Assembly: GCA_024277705.1 (NCBI GenBank)
Contig: JAJRUQ010000109.1
Location: 1 to 37,237 of the forward strand
Reading direction: 5' to 3'
DNA from: Gammaproteobacteria bacterium
GTDB taxonomy: Bacteria; Pseudomonadota; Gammaproteobacteria; SZUA-229
DNA: 37,237 nucleotides
Positions 28,177 to 36,540 of the stretch are shown here, piece after piece. The notes beneath the pieces were generated by a model. It was not told where the DNA came from. It searched no databases and saw only the letters and a list, made by a program, of their open reading frames with translations. The position numbers and the translations under genes were made by a program. Every line of letters begins with the position of its first letter. The first letter of the stretch is position 1.

Positions 28177-30711
28177 ATGAAAAGAATTTTAATCAATGCA
28201 GTCCAGAAAGAGGAAGTGCGCGTGGCCATGGTCGATGGACAACAGCTTTACGATCTGGACGTGGAAGTCCCTTCCCGGGAACAGAAAAAATCCAACGTTT
28301 ACAAGGGTAAAATCACCCGTGTAGAACCAAGCCTGGAGGCTTGTTTTGTTGACTATGGTGCTGAGCGCCACGGGTTTTTACCCTTCAAAGAAGTTGCGCG
28401 CATGTATTTTACAGAAGAAGCGCAACAGTCATCCGGCCGCCCCGATATCCGTACTGCTGTTAAAGAAGGTCTGGAAGTTGTTGTTCAGGTGGAAAAAGAA
28501 GAGCGTGGTAATAAAGGTGCAGCATTAACCACGTTTATCAGCCTGGCCGGTCGTTATCTGGTATTAATGCCGAACAATCCACGCGCCGGTGGAGTTTCAC
28601 GCCGTATCGAAGGTGAAGACAGAAACCTTATTCGTGAAGCATTAAGCCAGCTGGAAGTGCCTAACGGTATGGGGCTGATTGTGCGTACCGCAGGTGTCGG
28701 TCGTAATGCTGAAGAGTTGCAGTGGGATCTGGATTATCTGCTACAGCTGTGGTCTGCTTTTGAAAAAGCAGCTGCTGAGCGTCCGTCACCATTTTTGATC
28801 TATCAGGAAAGTGATGTCACCACACGGGCACTGCGTGATTATTTCCGCAGTGATATTTCAGAAGTACTGATTGACTCTAAAGAGGTTTACGATTCGGCCA
28901 TGGACTTTGTCCAGCAGGTAATGCCCAACAGTGTAAACAAGATTAAATACTACGATGATACAGTGCCGCTGTTTAATCGTTTTCAGGTTGAAAACCAGAT
29001 TGAATCCGCTTATCGTCGTGAAGTAACCCTGCCTTCCGGTGGTGCTATTGTTATCGATCACACCGAAGCTCTTATTTCTATCGATATTAACTCTGCCCGT
29101 GCTACCAAAGGCGGCGATATTGAAGAAACTGCAACCAATACCAATCTTGAAGCGGCAGATGAAATTGCGCGTCAGTTACGTTTACGTGATCTGGGTGGTC
29201 TGGTGGTTATCGATTTTATCGATATGATGAACAACAAAAACCAGCGTGCGGTCGAAAATCGTTTAAACACAGCCACTCAGGCTGACCGTGCGCGTGTGCA
29301 AATTGGCCGCATTTCCCGTTTTGGCCTGCTAGAAATGTCCCGGCAGCGGTTAAAACCGTCATTGGGTGAATCAACCCAAATTGTCTGTCCGCGTTGTACC
29401 GGGCAGGGAACTATACGTACGGTAGAGTCATTATCACTGTCACTGGTTCGCATTATTGAGGAAGAAGCACTTAAATCCGGTACTGCCCGGGTGGATGTGC
29501 AGGTACCGATTGATGTGGCCACCTATATGCTTAATGAAAAGCGAAAAGCAATATTTGAAATAGAAAAACAGACCGCTGTACAGGTACTGATAGTGGCCAA
29601 CTCAACCCTGGAAACACCGCAGTACCTGGTTGAACGTGTACGTAAAAATGAACAGGATAGCAACGATGAAACGGCAAGTTATCTACGTGCAGATAAAGAC
29701 AGCAGCTTTAATGTTGAACTGACCAAGGAAAAGCCGATTCAGCCGGAACAGGCTGCGGTATCATCAATATCACCGGGTCAGCGACCGGTGGCAAAAGCGC
29801 CGGTGGTTGAAGAAAAAGCGAAACCATCCGGTCTTTTCAGTAAAATTGTTTCAATTTTCAGTGGTGAAAAAGAAGACAGGGAAGATGATAAAAAAACAGA
29901 TAAAGCGGCTGCGAAATCTGCTTCAACGCGAGGTGGCGGACAGCGCGGTGGTCAACGTGGCGGTCAGCGTGGTGGACAGAACCGTAATCGCAACCGCAAC
30001 CGTAATCGCAATCGTAAACCGGCGGCTAATAAAGGCGGCGCTAGAGACTCCGATAAAGAGACGAATAAAAGTGCGGCGAATAAAGAAGCACAAAAATCGC
30101 CGGCAAATAAACAGAGCAAAGATAGTAAATCGGGCGGGCAAAATCGTAACCGTCGTCGTCGCAGTGGTGGTAATCGTTCCAGAGATACGGATGCTGTGAA
30201 AAACAGAGAATCACAGCAGAAAGATGCAAAATCGACTAATACCCCTGCTGATGCCCCGTCGGCGGGGAAATCGACTGCCGTATCGAAGCCACAGGACAAA
30301 CCAGAAGCATCGCCTGCAAAGCAGACGGAACAAAAATCAACGCCTGTGAACAAGTCTGGTGCCGATAAAGTTAAAGCGGATACAGGCAAAACAGAGAAGC
30401 CAAAGGCTGAACAAATAAAGGCTGATAAGCCAAAGGTCGAGCAAGCAAGGGCTGAGAAAGCAAAAACAGAGAAGCCGAAGGAAGGCAATACTAATACTGA
30501 CCGGCCAGCGGCAGAGAAGCCGAAAGCAGACAAGGCTAAAGTTGAGCGGCCAAAGGCAAGCAAGCCGAAAACAGACAAGGCTGCTGTTGCTAAGCCGGCG
30601 GCCGAAAAGCCTGTTACCGCTAAACCTGTTGAAAGTAAACCAGCAGTCGATAAACAACCGGCGTCTAATGAAAACAGACCCGTTACAACATCGAGAGATG
30701 ACTACAAATGA
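28177..30711 (+). CDS. rne: Ribonuclease E
   Basis: RNase E is the single-strand endonuclease that initiates mRNA decay and processes rRNA and tRNA precursors. The 844-residue product starts [18 protein letters not shown]. It has the S1 domain (about 35-125), a 5-prime sensor and a DNase I-like catalytic core with Asp303 ([15 protein letters not shown]), numbered as in E. coli, and the second metal-binding Asp in VVIDFIDM. The zinc-link CPRCTGQG lies near residue 404. The C-terminal 320 residues or so are low complexity: an RGGQ/NR arginine-rich block, then a Lys/Ala/Pro-rich tail. This is the usual site of RNA, membrane and degradosome contacts. The tail is shorter than in E. coli. The stop overlaps the pdxS start by four bases. 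Confidence 0.97.
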   Translation: MKRILINAVQKEEVRVAMVDGQQLYDLDVEVPSREQKKSNVYKGKITRVEPSLEACFVDYGAERHGFLPFKEVARMYFTEEAQQSSGRPDIRTAVKEGLEVVVQVEKEERGNKGAALTTFISLAGRYLVLMPNNPRAGGVSRRIEGEDRNLIREALSQLEVPNGMGLIVRTAGVGRNAEELQWDLDYLLQLWSAFEKAAAERPSPFLIYQESDVTTRALRDYFRSDISEVLIDSKEVYDSAMDFVQQVMPNSVNKIKYYDDTVPLFNRFQVENQIESAYRREVTLPSGGAIVIDHTEALISIDINSARATKGGDIEETATNTNLEAADEIARQLRLRDLGGLVVIDFIDMMNNKNQRAVENRLNTATQADRARVQIGRISRFGLLEMSRQRLKPSLGESTQIVCPRCTGQGTIRTVESLSLSLVRIIEEEALKSGTARVDVQVPIDVATYMLNEKRKAIFEIEKQTAVQVLIVANSTLETPQYLVERVRKNEQDSNDETASYLRADKDSSFNVELTKEKPIQPEQAAVSSISPGQRPVAKAPVVEEKAKPSGLFSKIVSIFSGEKEDREDDKKTDKAAAKSASTRGGGQRGGQRGGQRGGQNRNRNRNRNRNRKPAANKGGARDSDKETNKSAANKEAQKSPANKQSKDSKSGGQNRNRRRRSGGNRSRDTDAVKNRESQQKDAKSTNTPADAPSAGKSTAVSKPQDKPEASPAKQTEQKSTPVNKSGADKVKADTGKTEKPKAEQIKADKPKVEQARAEKAKTEKPKEGNTNTDRPAAEKPKADKAKVERPKASKPKTDKAAVAKPAAEKPVTAKPVESKPAVDKQPASNENRPVTTSRDDYK
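29930..30020 (+). repeat. Tandem codon repeats in the rne tail
   Basis: Short in-frame repeats encode four RGGQ-type units followed by five NR pairs, within the rne reading frame. A second low-complexity stretch rich in GCN, AAR and CCN codons lies at about 30360-30660. The arginine-rich block probably binds RNA. Confidence 0.7.
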
Positions 30712-31607
30712 ATGATATAGCACAGCTGAATAAAGATGATTTTTCCGTAAAAGTCGGCCTGGCAGAAATGCTGAAAGGTGGCGCAATTATGGATGTAACC
30801 AATGCTGAGCAGGCAAAAATTGCAGAAGATGCCGGCGCCTGTGCGGTCATGGCACTGGAACGAATTCCTTCCGATATTCGCCGCGACGGTGGTGTGGCAC
30901 GTGCCTCTGATCCTGATATGATTCAGGCAATAAAAGAAACTGTTTCAATTCCGGTAATGGCAAAATGCCGTATCGGCCATTTTGCTGAAGCGCAGATACT
31001 GCAGGCGCTGGAAGTTGACTTTATTGATGAATCGGAGGTGTTAACCCCTGCCGATGACATCAATCATATCTATAAAAGTGATTTTAAAGTACCTTTTGTC
31101 TGCGGTGCTACCAATCTTGGTGAAGCCTTGCGTCGTATCGGCGAAGGCGCAGCCATGATGCGCACCAAAGGTGAAGCGGGTAGCGGTAATATTGTCGAAG
31201 CGGTACGCCATATGCGATCATTACAGGATGAAATGCGTCGTCTGACGACCATGGGCAAAGAACAGTTAATGGCGGTAGCCAAGGATCATGGCGCACCTTA
31301 TGACCTGGTTTGTTATGTTGCCGAACACGGCAAACTGCCGGTGCCTAATTTTTCTGCCGGTGGTATTGCAACCCCGGCCGATGCTGCTCTGGTTCGCCAG
31401 CTGGGTGCCGAAGCAGTGTTTGTCGGCTCAGGTATTTTTAAATCGGATGATCCGGCCACACGTGCAGAAGCCATTGTGAAAGCTACCACGCATTTTGATG
31501 ATCCGGCGGTATTGCTGGAAGTGAGTCGTGGTTTGCAACCGGCAATGAAAGGTCTGCTAATCTCTGAAATACCCGAAACAGAACGTCTTGCCAGCAGGGG
31601 ATGGTAG
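30708..31607 (+). CDS. pdxS: Pyridoxal 5'-phosphate synthase subunit PdxS
   Basis: PdxS makes PLP directly from ribose 5-phosphate, glyceraldehyde 3-phosphate and ammonia supplied by PdxT. The 299-residue (beta/alpha)8 protein is highly conserved. Asp29 (GAIMDV), Lys86 (VMAKCRIGH) and Lys154 (MRTKGEAG) correspond to D24, K81 and K149 of B. subtilis with a constant offset of five. Its ATG overlaps the rne stop (ATGA), which implies translational coupling. pdxT follows after a 164-base gap. Most gammaproteobacteria use PdxA/PdxJ instead, so this pathway may have been acquired. Confidence 0.96.
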   Translation: MNDIAQLNKDDFSVKVGLAEMLKGGAIMDVTNAEQAKIAEDAGACAVMALERIPSDIRRDGGVARASDPDMIQAIKETVSIPVMAKCRIGHFAEAQILQALEVDFIDESEVLTPADDINHIYKSDFKVPFVCGATNLGEALRRIGEGAAMMRTKGEAGSGNIVEAVRHMRSLQDEMRRLTTMGKEQLMAVAKDHGAPYDLVCYVAEHGKLPVPNFSAGGIATPADAALVRQLGAEAVFVGSGIFKSDDPATRAEAIVKATTHFDDPAVLLEVSRGLQPAMKGLLISEIPETERLASRGW

Positions 31608-31654
31608 TATCTCAGGCACTTCTGCCGGCAACGGCAAAGTACTTTGTCTGACGG

Positions 31655-31735
31655 TCATTGCGAGCGCAGAGCGAAATTTTGCATTATCTGTGCATAAGAT
31701 CTCTTCTTGCGTTGAGATGATATCAGTGGCAACCG
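31655..31735. repeat. Possible decayed intergenic repeat between pdxS and pdxT
   Basis: The stretch beginning GACGGTCATTGCGAGCGCAG resembles the CGTCATTGCGAGCG-type palindromic repeat common in bacterial intergenic regions. The opposite arm is degraded. No second copy is in this window. Confidence 0.3.
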
Positions 31736-31771
31736 TTAACCATCAGTAAAAATACAGACTGTTATTTGTAA

Positions 31772-32344
31772 ATGAGTATTCATGTTGGTGTCCTGGCTCT
31801 GCAGGGTGCTTTTCAAAAACATATTGAGTTGCTACGGGCCGCCGGGGTGTCAGCGGCGACGGTTCGGTATGCGCACGAACTGGAACATTGTCAGGCGCTG
31901 ATTATTCCCGGTGGTGAATCCACCACTATTAGTTTGCTCATCCAGAAAAATGATTTGTATCAGCCGATAAAGTTATTTGCAGAAAATAACCCTGTCATGG
32001 GTGTTTGTGCCGGCATGATAATGATGGCCAGCGAAGTGGATGACGAACGCATTATTCCGCTGGGACTGATGCCGTTTAAGGCAAAGCGTAATGTTTACGG
32101 CAGGCAGGTACACAGCTTCAGCACGGCAATTAACCTTGATTTTGACAATGGTTCAAACCCGCAGTCATTTCCGGCAATATTTATTCGTGCGCCGGGTGCA
32201 GAAAATATTGCCCCCGATGTGCAGGTGCTGGCAAAAAAAGATGATGAAGCCATTATTTTAAAATATAAGCGGCACATGGCATTATCGTTTCATCCCGAAC
32301 TTACCGGTGATTCACGCATACATGATTACTGGTTAAATGAATAA
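31772..32344 (+). CDS. pdxT: Pyridoxal 5'-phosphate synthase glutaminase subunit PdxT
   Basis: PdxT releases ammonia from glutamine and channels it to PdxS. The 190-residue class I amidotransferase starts MSIHVGVLALQGAFQKHIE. It has the GGES oxyanion-strand motif at 47-50, the nucleophile Cys79 in MGVCAGM (GVCAG replaces the commoner GTCAG), and the His/Glu pair in SFHPEL near the C-terminus. The length is normal. With pdxS it forms a complete DXP-independent PLP synthase. Confidence 0.95.
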   Translation: MSIHVGVLALQGAFQKHIELLRAAGVSAATVRYAHELEHCQALIIPGGESTTISLLIQKNDLYQPIKLFAENNPVMGVCAGMIMMASEVDDERIIPLGLMPFKAKRNVYGRQVHSFSTAINLDFDNGSNPQSFPAIFIRAPGAENIAPDVQVLAKKDDEAIILKYKRHMALSFHPELTGDSRIHDYWLNE

Positions 32345-32470
32345 TTTTGCCGTCTGTGCTGCGTATTTCCCTGATGACAGCAATCACTTCTGTCTGCCTG
32401 CTATGTTCCGGATGATAGTGAATCCAGAGCAGTAACGCCGGCAGCATTGTTACACCGGACTCAAAAGTTT

Positions 32471-32508
32471 TTAAGTACATCACTATTTATAAATAGTGAT
32501 GCACTTAA
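32471..32508. terminator. Strong hairpin downstream of pdxT and the PEP-CTERM gene
   Basis: TTAAGTACATCACTATT pairs with AATAGTGATGCACTTAA around TATA, with one mismatch. It lies between two converging genes, five bases past the PEP-CTERM stop. There is no clean U tract on either strand, so it may be a bidirectional terminator or a 3-prime stabilising hairpin. Confidence 0.5.
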
Positions 32509-32512
32509 ACTG

Positions 32513-33232
32513 TTAACTCAACTTGCGGCGGGTAACCATGGCCAGAGCGAACAGCCCTGAGCCGAATAACCAGATTGCTGCCGGAACGGGTACAGCGGTC
32601 AGTTTGAAGTTGTCAATACCGCCAATCAGCAGGCCATCGCCGGAAAACCGGATTTCGGTGCTATAAACATCTGACATCGTGGTCGCCCATGATTCAGACG
32701 GATTCGCTCCCGGGTTGATACTCAAATTGTCAGGTAGCCAGCCATTATTCATGGCGGTGACATCATCCCATGAGGTGTCAAAGGTAACGAAAAAAGAGGT
32801 CCAGTTATTATCGAAGGTATTGGTCAGTGAATAACTCCAGCCATTCTGAGTTGAGTCCTGGTAACGGAAGCGTAGCCAGGCATTGTCAAAGCTGCCGGCA
32901 CCGTTAAAACCTTCTGAGATAAAGGCAAAGTCCAGACTGACGGTCCACATGCTGCCTCCGAAATCACCGGTAACATCGGGTGATTGTGTCGCAGCGCCAA
33001 TATCAAAACTGCTGGGTTGATTACTGAGGTCGCCCATGGTTTGCAGATAACCATCGGTCAGGCTGCCTGAGTGCGGTTGTACAAAGATTGAACTGGCGAT
33101 AGTGTTGGGGGTCCACCCTGCGGTATCACCCAGAGTATTCCAGTCTTCCATATAACCGGGAACCGGCGCGGCGCAGACTGATGATGCAACAAGAGAAGTG
33201 GTAAAAAATGCTACTAGGTATTTCATTTTCAT
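32513..33232 (-). CDS. PEP-CTERM sorting-domain secreted protein
   Basis: A 239-residue exported protein. It has an N-terminal signal peptide (MKMKYLVAFFTTSLVASSVCAA), a beta-rich body of about 180 residues with no recognised catalytic motif, and a C-terminal PEP-CTERM tail: AVPVPAAIWLFGSG, a hydrophobic helix and basic RRKLS. Such proteins are processed by exosortase (XrtA type) and are usually tied to exopolysaccharide or biofilm matrix; no exosortase gene is in the window. I use the ATG at 33232, preceded by AGGGA, rather than the ATG 13 codons upstream. The body resembles carbohydrate- or matrix-associated PEP-CTERM proteins in composition only. Confidence 0.85.
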   Translation of the reverse strand: MKMKYLVAFFTTSLVASSVCAAPVPGYMEDWNTLGDTAGWTPNTIASSIFVQPHSGSLTDGYLQTMGDLSNQPSSFDIGAATQSPDVTGDFGGSMWTVSLDFAFISEGFNGAGSFDNAWLRFRYQDSTQNGWSYSLTNTFDNNWTSFFVTFDTSWDDVTAMNNGWLPDNLSINPGANPSESWATTMSDVYSTEIRFSGDGLLIGGIDNFKLTAVPVPAAIWLFGSGLFALAMVTRRKLS

Positions 33233-33680
33233 GGCAATTTTCCCTAATAATATTTGTATATCATTTAACATGTATGGTTATTTGTTGCGCTGTGCATTTA
33301 AACCATACAATTGTTTTGACCGGGGTCAGTTATAAGTATAAGAATATAAAAATAATATGCAATCATTCTAATAACAGAACCGGTATATGGTGTTGCCGGA
33401 ATGATAAGCCTGAGTGGATGAAAGCATGAATAATGCAGGCAGGAAAAAATACCGGTTAATTATGGATTTAACCTGGACGCTGATTTTTAAAGTTATATTC
33501 CTGTCTCTTCCTCTAAAAGTGTAAAGTTTTTAATACATTATTATTGTTTTCATGTAATTTTTATAAAAATAACGTCGCTTTAATTTACGCTATTAATTAT
33601 TATTTGGTCACTTTGCGAGCAAATTATGGCTGAGCAGCTACTCTTTATCAATACATTTTAATAAAACGAGGTGGTTATTG
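33233..33680. other. Divergent intergenic region
   Basis: About 450 AT-rich bases separate the divergent PEP-CTERM and lipoprotein genes and must hold both promoters. A GAGGTGG ribosome binding site for the lipoprotein is at about 33668-33674. I see no gene or strong palindrome here. Confidence 0.45.
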
Positions 33681-34724
33681 ATGAATAGCAGAATAGTGGT
33701 AACAATAATGTTTCTGATTTTTAGTTTTCTAGGTATTGCCGGGTGTTCGGGCGGTGACACGGCGGCAACGCCTCCAGCCGGAGGCTCAAGTGCGACAGTA
33801 TTATCACTGGTAATCGGTCATGATGGTGTTGATTTTTCTGCGGCTGCGGGGGGTGGTAAATGCGACGGTACCACAACTGTAGGCAGTGATGTACAGGATG
33901 GCTATAGTATCTTTTGGGCTCCCGCTGGTGGCTATGTTGCTGGTGAAGATGGTAACAGCGGACTTATCTGGTATAACAATAATGTACTGGATACGACGTA
34001 TTATTATGTAGAGGATATGGGAGCGGTCAGCCTCGACAGTGTCACTACGGTGCCGGGAGACTGGCCGCTTGCCAGCGATACGATTCCGGCACTTAAAGCG
34101 GGGAATACATATGTTGTAAAAACACTGGATGGTTATGCCAAGTTTAATGTTAGCTCTATGGATGGTGCAGATTCATGTGTGCCGGTAACGGTGAATTATG
34201 TGAGTTCTGCGACTGTCAATTTTGATGGTACTGCGCCGATCGCACCGACACCAGCATCTCCGGTTGCCAGTACTGTGTTGATGGGGCATTTTAACGGGGT
34301 TGATTTTTCAGCAGGTGAGGGTGAGGAGGCCAGCTGTAACAGCACTACCAGTGTTGCCTGGGAGAATCAGGATGCTTATATTATAACCTGGGCTCCTACA
34401 TCTGCTGGTTATGTGACAGGTGAGGCGGATGCAACTGGCGCTGCAGTGGCTGGACTGGTGTGGTACAACAGTAATGAAGCCGATCCGGCTGGCATTAACT
34501 ATTATTTGCAGGATATGGGAGCGGTAAGCTTAGACAGTGTAACTTCGGTTCCCGGAAACTGGCCGCTGCTGAGCGACCCGGTAGCAGCACTTAAGGTGGG
34601 TTCTACTTATGTGGTAAAAACCCTGGATGGTTATGCAAAATTTAATGTATCGGCAATAGATACAACGTTAACTTGTACACCGGTTACGGTGAGCTACGTG
34701 GCTTCGACCTCAACGACGTTTTAA
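33681..34724 (+). CDS. Putative lipoprotein made of two tandem repeats, function unknown
   Basis: A 347-residue protein with a lipoprotein signal peptide: MNSRIVVTIMFLIFSFLGIAG, then Cys22 as the lipidation site, followed by a GGDTAATPPAGG linker. The rest is two homologous units (about residues 38-178 and 200-342). Each carries GVDFSA, a Cys early and a Cys late, WAP...GYV.GE, L.WYN, DMGAVSLDSVT, W.PL.SD, ALK.G.TYVVKTLDGYAKFNVS and C.PVTV.YV. The paired Cys may form one disulfide per unit. I do not recognise the repeat. The start ATG follows GAGGTGG; an upstream TTG is less likely. A strong terminator follows at 34819. It is probably a surface or periplasmic binding or structural protein, which is inference from signal and repeats only. 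Confidence 0.8.
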   Translation: MNSRIVVTIMFLIFSFLGIAGCSGGDTAATPPAGGSSATVLSLVIGHDGVDFSAAAGGGKCDGTTTVGSDVQDGYSIFWAPAGGYVAGEDGNSGLIWYNNNVLDTTYYYVEDMGAVSLDSVTTVPGDWPLASDTIPALKAGNTYVVKTLDGYAKFNVSSMDGADSCVPVTVNYVSSATVNFDGTAPIAPTPASPVASTVLMGHFNGVDFSAGEGEEASCNSTTSVAWENQDAYIITWAPTSAGYVTGEADATGAAVAGLVWYNSNEADPAGINYYLQDMGAVSLDSVTSVPGNWPLLSDPVAALKVGSTYVVKTLDGYAKFNVSAIDTTLTCTPVTVSYVASTSTTF

Positions 34725-34818
34725 CTTGTACAACAGTGCCCTGGATTAACGGCATGTTGATCTTGAGTGTGAGCTGAAGATAGCTTGCATATATACAGGT
34801 GCTGACTTGTTGGTATCT

Positions 34819-34857
34819 AAAAAAGAGTTATAGACGTGAGTCTGTAGCTCTTTTTTT
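34819..34857 (+). terminator. Intrinsic terminator of the lipoprotein gene
   Basis: AAAAAGAGTTATAGAC pairs with GTCTGTAGCTCTTTTT (with G-U pairs) around a GTGA loop and ends in a run of seven T. It is the clearest rho-independent terminator in the window. Confidence 0.85.
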
Positions 34858-34872
34858 ATTTATATGGTTATT

Positions 34873-34901
34873 CAAGCCAGCGACAAACAGATTAATAGTC
34901 C
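34873..34901. repeat. Partial copy of tRNA-Asn, candidate decayed attachment site
   Basis: A 29-base stretch matches 36560-36588, the anticodon-to-T-arm part of tRNA-Asn, at 25 positions in the same orientation. All four differences are transitions. It lies 1.7 kb from the tRNA on its 3-prime side, where an integrated element would leave a distal att copy. The region between holds mobile-element debris. Confidence 0.5.
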
Positions 34902-35106
34902 TGAAATATCGCTATTAAAATCAGTTTTCTAGCCGCGAAAACAACATAGTGTATATCTTCTCATGCATGTGTAGTGCGTGTTTGATTAAAAAACATCATC
35001 GTTTAATCGTTAAGGAGGAATTTAGGGATACTGTCTGAATGTAACAGAACACCACACCACATTTCAGACCTTGGGGTGAAATCACTAAAATGAGTAATTC
35101 AGTACG

Positions 35107-35160
35107 CTAGATATTTTTAATATCACTTCTGGCGCGCGGCCGAATTAAAAGTTTATGCAT
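35107..35160 (-). pseudogene. parE: ParE-like toxin, N-terminal remnant
   Basis: The 17 codons from ATG at 35160 encode MHKLLIRPRARSDIKNI, matching the start of ParE/RelE-superfamily toxins (typically IRPRAESDIENIW). A TAG follows exactly where the conserved Trp is expected (TGG to TAG), and no further ParE sequence is recognisable. It begins 25 bases after the ParD-like remnant, the usual antitoxin-toxin order. Confidence 0.55.
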
Positions 35161-35185
35161 TCAGACCTGTGTCTTTTTTAGCTTC

Positions 35186-35403
35186 CTAGATAATATCCTG
35201 CATATCAAAAGGAGTAGAGTCGCCGCTTTCTTCACCTTGAATAATAGCTGCTTGTAAAGACTCTAGTCGAGTTTGAGATATTTCATCCTGCTGCATTTTT
35301 AGTCGTAATGCTTCACGGACAATTTCACTTGCGTTATTATAAGTTCCTCATCCAGCTGTTTTTGGATGCAGGCTTCAAAAGTTGGGTTTAGGCTGACATT
35401 CAT
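35186..35403 (-). pseudogene. parD: ParD-like antitoxin, frameshifted
   Basis: From ATG 35403, behind a strong AGGAGG, it reads MNVSLNPTFEACIQKQLDEEL. After a one-base deletion near 35339-35343 it continues in the next frame as YNNASEIVREALRLKMQQDE and ends SGDSTPFDMQDII. Joined, it gives a normal 72-residue ParD antitoxin with the ribbon-helix-helix start and the SEIVREALR helix. The straight frame stops early. The promoter and palindromic operator upstream are intact. It is either a decayed toxin-antitoxin system or a single-base sequencing error. Confidence 0.75.
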
Positions 35404-35425
35404 TGATTAATACCTCCTACGTACA

Positions 35426-35464
35426 AATATACAAAACATGTCCAAATATTGTCAATATTGGACA
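35426..35464 (-). promoter_or_regulatory. parD promoter with palindromic operator
   Basis: On the minus strand TTGACA (35450-35455) and TATATT (35426-35431) are exactly 18 bases apart. A 26-bp near-perfect inverted repeat (TGTCCAAATATTG / CAATATTGGACA, 35439-35464) spans the -35 box, the expected site for autorepression by a ParD-type antitoxin. Confidence 0.7.
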
Positions 35465-35634
35465 TAAGGTAATATTGCTGTACTAGCGAAGCTAGTGTGT
35501 ACCATAGAGCAGACATGAGTGAAATATCACTGAAAATGACCAGAACACCACATAGCAAACATCTGTACATTTTCAGGATTAACTAAAATAGTTGTTATCT
35601 CAGACGTTCAGGAACTGTGCTCTAATGGCAAAAG

Positions 35635-35736
35635 GCAAGACTTGACCCCATGGCCCTACACTATGTAGCTGAAAACTTTTTTTGCCAGATCAATTCCTAA
35701 AACTTTTACTACTCTTTTTGGGGTGCTATTCTTCAT
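35635..35736 (-). pseudogene. IS110-family transposase, N-terminal remnant
   Basis: From ATG 35736 the frame reads MKNSTPKRVVKVLGIDLAKK. After a one-base loss it continues VFQLHSVGPWG. VLGIDLAK and VFQLH are the first motifs of the IS110-type DEDD transposase, including the first catalytic Asp. Nothing further of the transposase remains. Confidence 0.6.
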
Positions 35737-35826
35737 GTTCCAGTAAATACCGCAGGTAATCAAATGGAATTAATCCATTTGATTTTTCGGTTTCAACAAT
35801 GCAGTACAACATTGCACTGGCCAGCG
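35726..35826 (-). pseudogene. IS66-family transposase, C-terminal remnant
   Basis: The minus-strand frame reads LASAMLYCIVETEKSNGL then IPFDYLRYLLEHEE and stop. It matches the C-terminal region of IS66 TnpC (typically ASAVLYSLIETAKANGLEP and YLRHVL). Its end overlaps the IS110 fragment by about ten bases and its other side abuts the csrA-like start, so it is a fragment caught between other elements. Confidence 0.6.
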
Positions 35827-35827
35827 C

Positions 35828-36004
35828 ATGCTCATACTCTCGCGCAAGGCAGGCAAAAACCATCATCCTCGATGGTGGCTAAAAATCACGGTTACAGGTA
35901 TAGCTGGCAATCAGGTACGCATCGATGCCCCTGCTGATGTGAAGGTGTATCGAGAGGAACTGTTTGAACGGATAAATGGTGGTGGCAGTAAATCCGTTGC
36001 CTAA
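35828..36004 (+). CDS. csrA: CsrA/RsmA-like RNA-binding protein with locally frameshifted segment
   Basis: CsrA binds GGA motifs in mRNA leaders as a dimer and represses translation; it is the target of the BarA/GacS cascade. The frame is open for 58 residues: MLILSRKAGK (strand 1), then NHHPRWWL, then KITVTGIAGNQVRIDAPADV, KVYREELFERI and a GGGSKSVA tail. The middle eight residues do not fit CsrA. The same DNA in the next frame reads TIILDGG, exactly what strand 2 should be. A one-base gain after GGCAAA and a one-base loss before ATCACG therefore compensate. RNA-contact residues L4, R6 and the Arg of YREE (R42, equivalent to E. coli R44) are kept. No ribosome binding site is clear. It may be a decaying mobile-element csrA. 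Confidence 0.65.
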   Translation: MLILSRKAGKNHHPRWWLKITVTGIAGNQVRIDAPADVKVYREELFERINGGGSKSVA

Positions 36005-36474
36005 CGGTCAGGCCGTGGTGCCACTAATATTATTTACTTATACGCTCAAAGGTAGACTGCTCGTACTGTCCATAATCAATAGCATCATTAGGCCAGTTAG
36101 GTGTCTTTGTTCATATCGTGTTTGGTTAGGGGGGGGAAGTGAACCAACACTATAACGTATTACACTAAAGCTCGATTTTTTCCAGAATATATTAACGGGG
36201 TGCCTGGACATACCCCTTGGGCTCGCGCTGGGATACGGCCATAGGGGTGGTGGCTTCGATTAAGAAAAGGCAGGTGCCCTATGGGGCTGGGCAGCTACAT
36301 GGGCAGGCGGTCAAAGTGCCAAGTATGCGTTATGCGTAGTATCGCTAAGCGCATGTTTTCCGGCCGGCAGTTGCGGTACAAGCAAAAAACAAAGCTGGAT
36401 GCTCCCCAGCTGTGCGGAGGTGGTGAATATAAAACCGGCTGGCAGGCGTGCTGCACTTGAATCTGGCGGGGAAA
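36005..36474. other. Island remainder, no gene recognised
   Basis: This lies between the csrA-like gene and the tRNA terminator. A short minus-strand frame (about 36030-36108, NWPNDAIDYGQYEQSTF then stop) reads like the tail of a protein but is not identified. The part at 36190-36460 is visibly richer in G and C than the rest of the island. A minus-strand frame over 36295-36573 runs through the tRNA and is spurious. Confidence 0.4.
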
Positions 36475-36513
36475 CAAAAAAGGCCGCTTCACCAGAAGGT
36501 GATTAGCGACCTT
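36475..36513 (-). terminator. Intrinsic terminator of tRNA-Asn
   Basis: On the minus strand AAGGTCGCT...TCACC, a TTCT loop, GGTGA...AGCGGCCTT and then a T run form a long hairpin with U tract, about 30 bases past the tRNA 3-prime end. Confidence 0.75.
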
Positions 36514-36540
36514 GTAATATACTGATTTAACAGTGTTTTT

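Noticed and set aside
27987-28310. 107-codon plus-strand frame before and into rne
   Set aside because: It overlaps the conserved rne N-terminus in another frame and lacks motifs.
29964-30786. Long minus-strand frames (204 and 149 codons) opposite the rne tail
   Set aside because: They arise from the repetitive Lys/Ala/Arg codons of rne read backwards, giving low-complexity Phe/Ser/Leu strings.
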